64,000 nt of DNA, from contig OZ005603.1 in NCBI GenBank assembly GCA_963930655.1, forward strand, positions 16,453,001 to 16,517,000, in the 5' to 3' direction. The notes beneath the pieces were generated by a model. The model was not told the DNA's origin. It made no database searches and saw only the letters and a program-made list of their open reading frames with translations. Made by a program: the position numbers and the translations under genes. Below, piece after piece: positions 60,341 to 64,000 of the stretch. Source of the DNA: Myrica gale (Eukaryota > Streptophyta > Magnoliopsida > Fagales > Myricaceae). Within the stretch, counting starts at the first letter, position 1. Every line of letters starts with the position of its first letter.

Positions 60341-61171
60341 ATGTCGAAGAGAGCAGCCTCTTCCTCTGTGAGCGACGGTAGCCATGGTGGAGTGGCATCA
60401 GCAGAGGTGGAGTTGGACGCAAACTCGTGATTGTGCTTTTGTGGGTTGAAGGCAAGGACGAAGACAAGTAAGAGGGAGAGAAACCCAGGCAGTAGATTCA
60501 TCGGCTGCTGTCGATACTCGAAGAGTAGTGGGGTGAGTTTGTTTAGCCTTTGATTTATGCGTGCTTTGGTTATCACTTGTCTGTTGCTGGTTATATAATT
60601 TTGGTTAGCACTTATCTGTTGCTGGTTATATAATTTTGGTTAGCATTTGTATGTTGCTGTTGTTGCTGGTTATATAATTGTTGCCTTTGATTTATATAAT
60701 TTTGATTAGTAGTTCCTTCCTTGAATTATTTAGCTATTCTGTGAGTAGAAGTAACTTAGGTAGAAGTAAGTGATGGGGTCGAACCTGTGATGGGGTTCGT
60801 TGTTGCAGGAAGACTGGAGGTGTTTGAGGTGCTGTACTATACGTGCATTCTCTAGCACAACCAAGTTTGGTTGAACCTATATGTGCCTTCCTTTACATAG
60901 TTAAAATGTCATATCCTAATTTTATCTAAGATTTTTTGAACCTATTTTTTTGTTATTTGTGCAGAAGCATTTGACATGTAATTTCTTTCAGTGGATTGAC
61001 CCCCCTAATTCTTCACTTGAGGAAGACATCATGGTGAGAAATATGAAGATCATGGAGGAGAAGATTAAGCACATGGAAGATGATATGAAAATAATGGAGG
61101 AGGAGATCAAGCATATGGAGGAGGTCATGAAGATAAAGGGGGAGGAGTTCAGTAAAATGAAGGCAAATTAG
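60341..61171 (+). pseudogene. Two-exon GRF zinc-finger gene with a premature stop
   Basis: Exon 1 (60341-60532) starts MSKRAASSSVSDGSHGG and exon 2 (60965-61171) encodes the rest; the intron begins GTGAGT at 60533 and ends TTTGTGCAG at 60964, between codons. The joined product would be 133 codons with a GRF-type zinc finger split by the intron: LCFCGLKA.....NPGSRFIGCCRYS in exon 1 and TCNFFQWIDPP in exon 2, giving the C-x-C...C...C-x-FF-x-W ligands. A C-terminal coiled-coil follows (KIMEEKIKHMEDDMKIMEEE). A TGA at 60428-60430, codon 30, lies directly before the finger, so the frame from this ATG is cut; a start inside exon 1 after the stop was not seen. GRF fingers bind nucleic acid in other proteins; the role of these small plant versions is unknown. 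Confidence 0.72.
60581..60690 (+). repeat. Tandem repeat in the GRF gene intron
   Basis: The unit CTGTTGCTGGTTATATAATT followed by 'ttggttagcacttat' is repeated about two and a half to three times with a period near 36, then decays. Confidence 0.75.
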
Positions 61172-61301
61172 AGGCAGCTGAAAGTGTTGTTGTTTGGATC
61201 ATGGCTGTTTATATGTTGTATTTGGTTGGCTTGTAGTTAAATGTATGTTTAGGTTCTTGAAAGTGTAATGAAATGATGTAATCATTTTATATGGATATTG
61301 T

Positions 61302-61500
61302 AACACTTGGGCAAAGACCATTTTGTGGTATCATTTTTGAGGCCACTCATGTGATCCTAGTTGTTAAGCATAACACTTGGGCAAATGCCTATTTGGTTGC
61401 TACCACTCTGTAAAGGTCGAATATATGGTTATTTAATGTCATATTTGGATATTTGGTTTCTAGCATTCTGTAAAGCTCGAATGTATGCTTATTTAATAAT
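61302..61500 (+). repeat. Short tandem duplications flanking the foldback MITE
   Basis: AACACTTGGGCAAA occurs at 61302 and 61371; 'tttggttgctaccactctgtaaaggtcgaata' (61393) recurs as 'tttggtttctagcattctgtaaagctcgaatg' (61452), period 59, and a third 'tctgtaaaggtcc' follows the MITE near 61790. Confidence 0.7.
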
Positions 61501-61504
61501 CTAA

Positions 61505-61766
61505 AGGGTTAAATGCATGTCCATGTCATGCCCCTGTGGTATGCGGTAATAGCAAATATGCCTCTGAGGTAAGCAAAGTCCTTTTCATACCCCTGAGGTA
61601 AACATTCAGGAGCAAATATGTCCTTTCATACCCCTGAGGTAAACATAACGGAAGGACATATTTGCTCCTGAATGTTTACCTCAGGGGTATGAAAAGGACT
61701 TTGTTTACCTCATGGGCATATTTGCTATTACCGCATACCACAGGGGCATGACATGCATTTAACCCT
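61505..61766. mobile_element. Near-perfect foldback MITE, 262 bp
   Basis: Starts AGGGTTAAATGCATGTC and ends GACATGCATTTAACCCT. Arms of about 120 bases are nearly identical in reverse complement, with a 6-bp duplication (CATGTC) in the left arm, a few single mismatches and a short centre near 61635-61648. Internal units 'tacccctgaggtaaaca' repeat within each arm. There is no coding capacity. A target duplication was not settled. High arm identity suggests a recent copy. Confidence 0.88.
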
Positions 61767-61835
61767 AATTTAAATATATCAACACACAATCTGTAAAGGT
61801 CCAAAATAGAATTAGAATTTTGTGAACATCAAAGC

Positions 61836-64000
61836 TGTGAGACCCCGATTTTCTCCTATGTTATTTCTTATGTATTATCTTTTATTTTCCAATGTATTAG
61901 CTTTAATTTTATCATGGGGCCATATTTTTGGCCAATGTATGACCTAATCTTTACGATATGGTACATTGATTAAAATGAGATTTTATTCCATGAAATTTCC
62001 TAAATAATTTTCTTGTCATTTTTATGCAAAGTTTAAATTATATTTTCCTAGGAGCCGAAATTTGCAAAGTAAGTTTCTCTCTTATGAATTTGTATTTTTC
62101 ATTTACTTAATATGTTTCATGGACCATAAAATTTAAATTATGATTGAAGATTTCTTTATATAGGCCGAAAATAGTTAATGGATAAAATCATGAATTTCTT
62201 TTGAGACATTGATTGAATATTTTGTGTCATTCATATGTGGCATATATTATTACCATGTGGCCTAGATTAATAAGTAGAATTTTCATTAGAATATTAAATG
62301 ATAAGTTATTTAAGCATGTGATAAGGTTTAAGAGAGATTTAAAATGATAAGCACACTTGTTTATCATAGTGATAAGCAAGCATGATGATAGGTTAGGAAA
62401 CTTTTAGAGTGATAAGTCCTTGTAGTTATTGTAGAGATAGGCTAGAGCCATTATTATAAGATAAGATATCATGCTTATGAGATGATAAGCTAATGAAATG
62501 GATTAGATAAGCTAGAGAGCTTATAAGAGATAAGTTAGGTGAAATAGTAACCAAGTTGAAAGTTAGTTACATTTCAAATGTGAAAGTAACTAAGTTGGTT
62601 GGAAGGCAACCAAACAAAGCAAATGAGAGTCAAGGACATGGCTTTTACGTGAATGAGCATGTGGTGAATTGAAAAGCCAAAAGTAAATTGTCATGTGAAG
62701 TGTAAGATGTGTAAGATGCATTCAATGAGACAAGACAACACATGGAAGTAAAAAGAAGATAAAAAACAAGGGGGAAGTGGGATTTACGTAGGGATCATGT
62801 GAGGGGAGAGAGAAATCAATTCAATGCAAGCCATGCTTTGGGAGACAAGAGTGATGTGAGAAAAAGTTGAAGAGATGAGGAGAGAAGGAGAGCATTGGCC
62901 GGCCAACCCCATTCATCCCCCTTTTCCCTCCTTCACACTTCTCTCATGTCATTCTCACCTTGTCTTTGTCATTTTCATAGCATTAACTCTCCTTGGGAGA
63001 TTCAATTGTCTCACACTTCACACCTAGCATTTCATTTCACTCAATTTCTTCCTCACTTGGCCGAATATTGCATTTTGCTCTCAACCCTCCCACTTTCTTC
63101 TCTTGGCCGAACCACACATCAAAGCTCAAGGTTTACTTCCTTTTCCTCTTGCATTCTAAACCACATTCTTCTTGCCTTCTAAATCACACTCCAAGAACCT
63201 AAGTTAGACCTCTTTTGTGGTGACCAAATCTCTTTTTGTGCAACCCCATTTCTTCCTTGAAAACCCTAATCATTAGCCTTATTTCTCTTGAAGAAGTTAG
63301 TCCATTTCCATTAAGACTAATCATTCAAGCTTACCACATTCTTTTACCCACCATAGAACCCACATTAGCACCACAAATCAAGCTTGGACATATTCTAAGG
63401 AGGGTGAACTGAAACTTGGAAGAAAGAGGAGTTTAGGTAAAAGTTTGGTGAAGGTAGAGGTAAGCTTGGTTCTATTTGATAATCTTACCTAAAGTTTTCA
63501 TAAGTACTAACCTAGGGCATTTTATTTTTCTAGGTACTCAAGCTTGGGATAATCAACAAGGTAAGACCAAAAATGTGATGTTGTTGGTTTAGTATAATGA
63601 TGGCCGAATTATATGCTTAGATCTTGTGTTGTTGGACTCTCTAATATTATATCTAAGTGTTTAACTATGGTCTTGATGATGTAAAAACAATGTACATGTG
63701 AAAGAGGTTCGGATCTATGGAGTTAATGCATGCAAATAGGTCATAAATACAAAAGGAGAACAACGATTTTTAGATAAGTTTAGATCTAGACTTATGTTAT
63801 GTTTGGCCGAATGTAAGTTGGATATTTCCTTAGATCTATTGTTGTTGAAGTTTCTAAAGTGTAGATTTAATGATGGGAGTATTTGATGAAGATATGAAGT
63901 TGATGCATGCTAGTTAGGTCACAAATGCAAAGGATATGCATGTTATAATTTTTAGCATGAAAAATGTGACATTTTGAGGTATGGCCGAATATGATATGCT
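61836..64000 (+). repeat. Tekay-family LTR, first 2.2 kb, running off the window
   Basis: Starts TGTGAGACCCCG and follows, in reverse orientation, the LTR at 31633-35468 (shared 'ggccatatttttggccaatg', the long run of 'agataagctagagagc' type phrases near 62400-62530, and 'ggccgaa' motifs near 63055-63620). Open stretches inside (such as 62895-63182) are LTR sequence, not genes. Whether a full element lies beyond the window is unknown. Confidence 0.8.

Noticed and set aside
60265-60576. Minus-strand 103-codon open frame as a membrane protein gene
   Set aside because: It is the antisense shadow of GRF exon 1, whose zinc ligands and splice donor are on the plus strand.
62895-63202. Plus-strand open frames as small genes
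   Set aside because: They lie inside a Tekay-family LTR, are low in complexity and show no domain.

Overview
The window looks like a plant nuclear chromosome, most likely a dicot, from a repeat-rich intergenic tract. It is AT-rich, holds no operons or bacterial-style genes, and is mostly plant transposable elements of several ages, many nested: Sirevirus-type, Ale-type and other Copia, Athila and Tekay Gypsy, CACTA, LINE, MITEs and a possible SINE. The only locus that looks functional is a MIR160 microRNA gene near 49.5 kb. No complete protein-coding gene was recognised. The species could not be named.

Layout. 1-1.8 kb is a broken Sirevirus-type Copia relic (minus strand). 2.0-5.3 kb is a CACTA (En/Spm) relic with TNP2-like and Transposase_24-like genes, the second with recognisable introns. 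5.3-5.9 kb is a Copia piece and 6.1-6.9 kb a foldback element. 8.0-10.7 kb is the 3' end of a CACTA element carrying a retroelement-like 'putative plant transposon protein' domain, closing with the terminus TTGTAGTG. 10.7-16.5 kb holds a LINE-type RNase H relic, a RAD21/SYN cohesin gene fragment split by a 3.3-kb solo LTR with a perfect 5-bp target duplication, a LINE ORF1 (DUF4283) relic and a SINE-like tRNA-derived sequence. 16.5-20.0 kb is a Copia gag plus LTR in reverse orientation.

20.0-39.4 kb is a three-level nest: a Sirevirus-type Copia (plus) interrupted by an Athila Gypsy (24.7-36.7 kb), itself interrupted by a Tekay chromovirus in reverse (29.4-35.5 kb). The Sirevirus 3' LTR abuts a related LTR in opposite orientation (39.4-40.5 kb). 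40.5-46.5 kb holds degraded LTR and MITE pieces and a 99-bp tandem duplication.

46.5-50 kb is the MIR160 locus. A compact Ale-type Copia (46521-48922, target duplication GACCA) has landed at a TATATAG box about 0.6 kb upstream (pre-insertion spacing) of a textbook miR160/miR160* hairpin. 52-64 kb is again repeats: hAT-like direct repeats, LTRs of a Copia family seen four times here, a second CACTA (reverse, 54.1-59.1 kb) holding a 200-bp foldback and a degenerate satellite-like array, a Sirevirus 3' end, a broken two-exon GRF zinc-finger gene, a near-perfect 262-bp foldback MITE, and the first 2.2 kb of another Tekay-family LTR running off the window.

All assignments rest on motifs and repeats read by eye; no database search or alignment was run, and element borders without target duplications are approximate.
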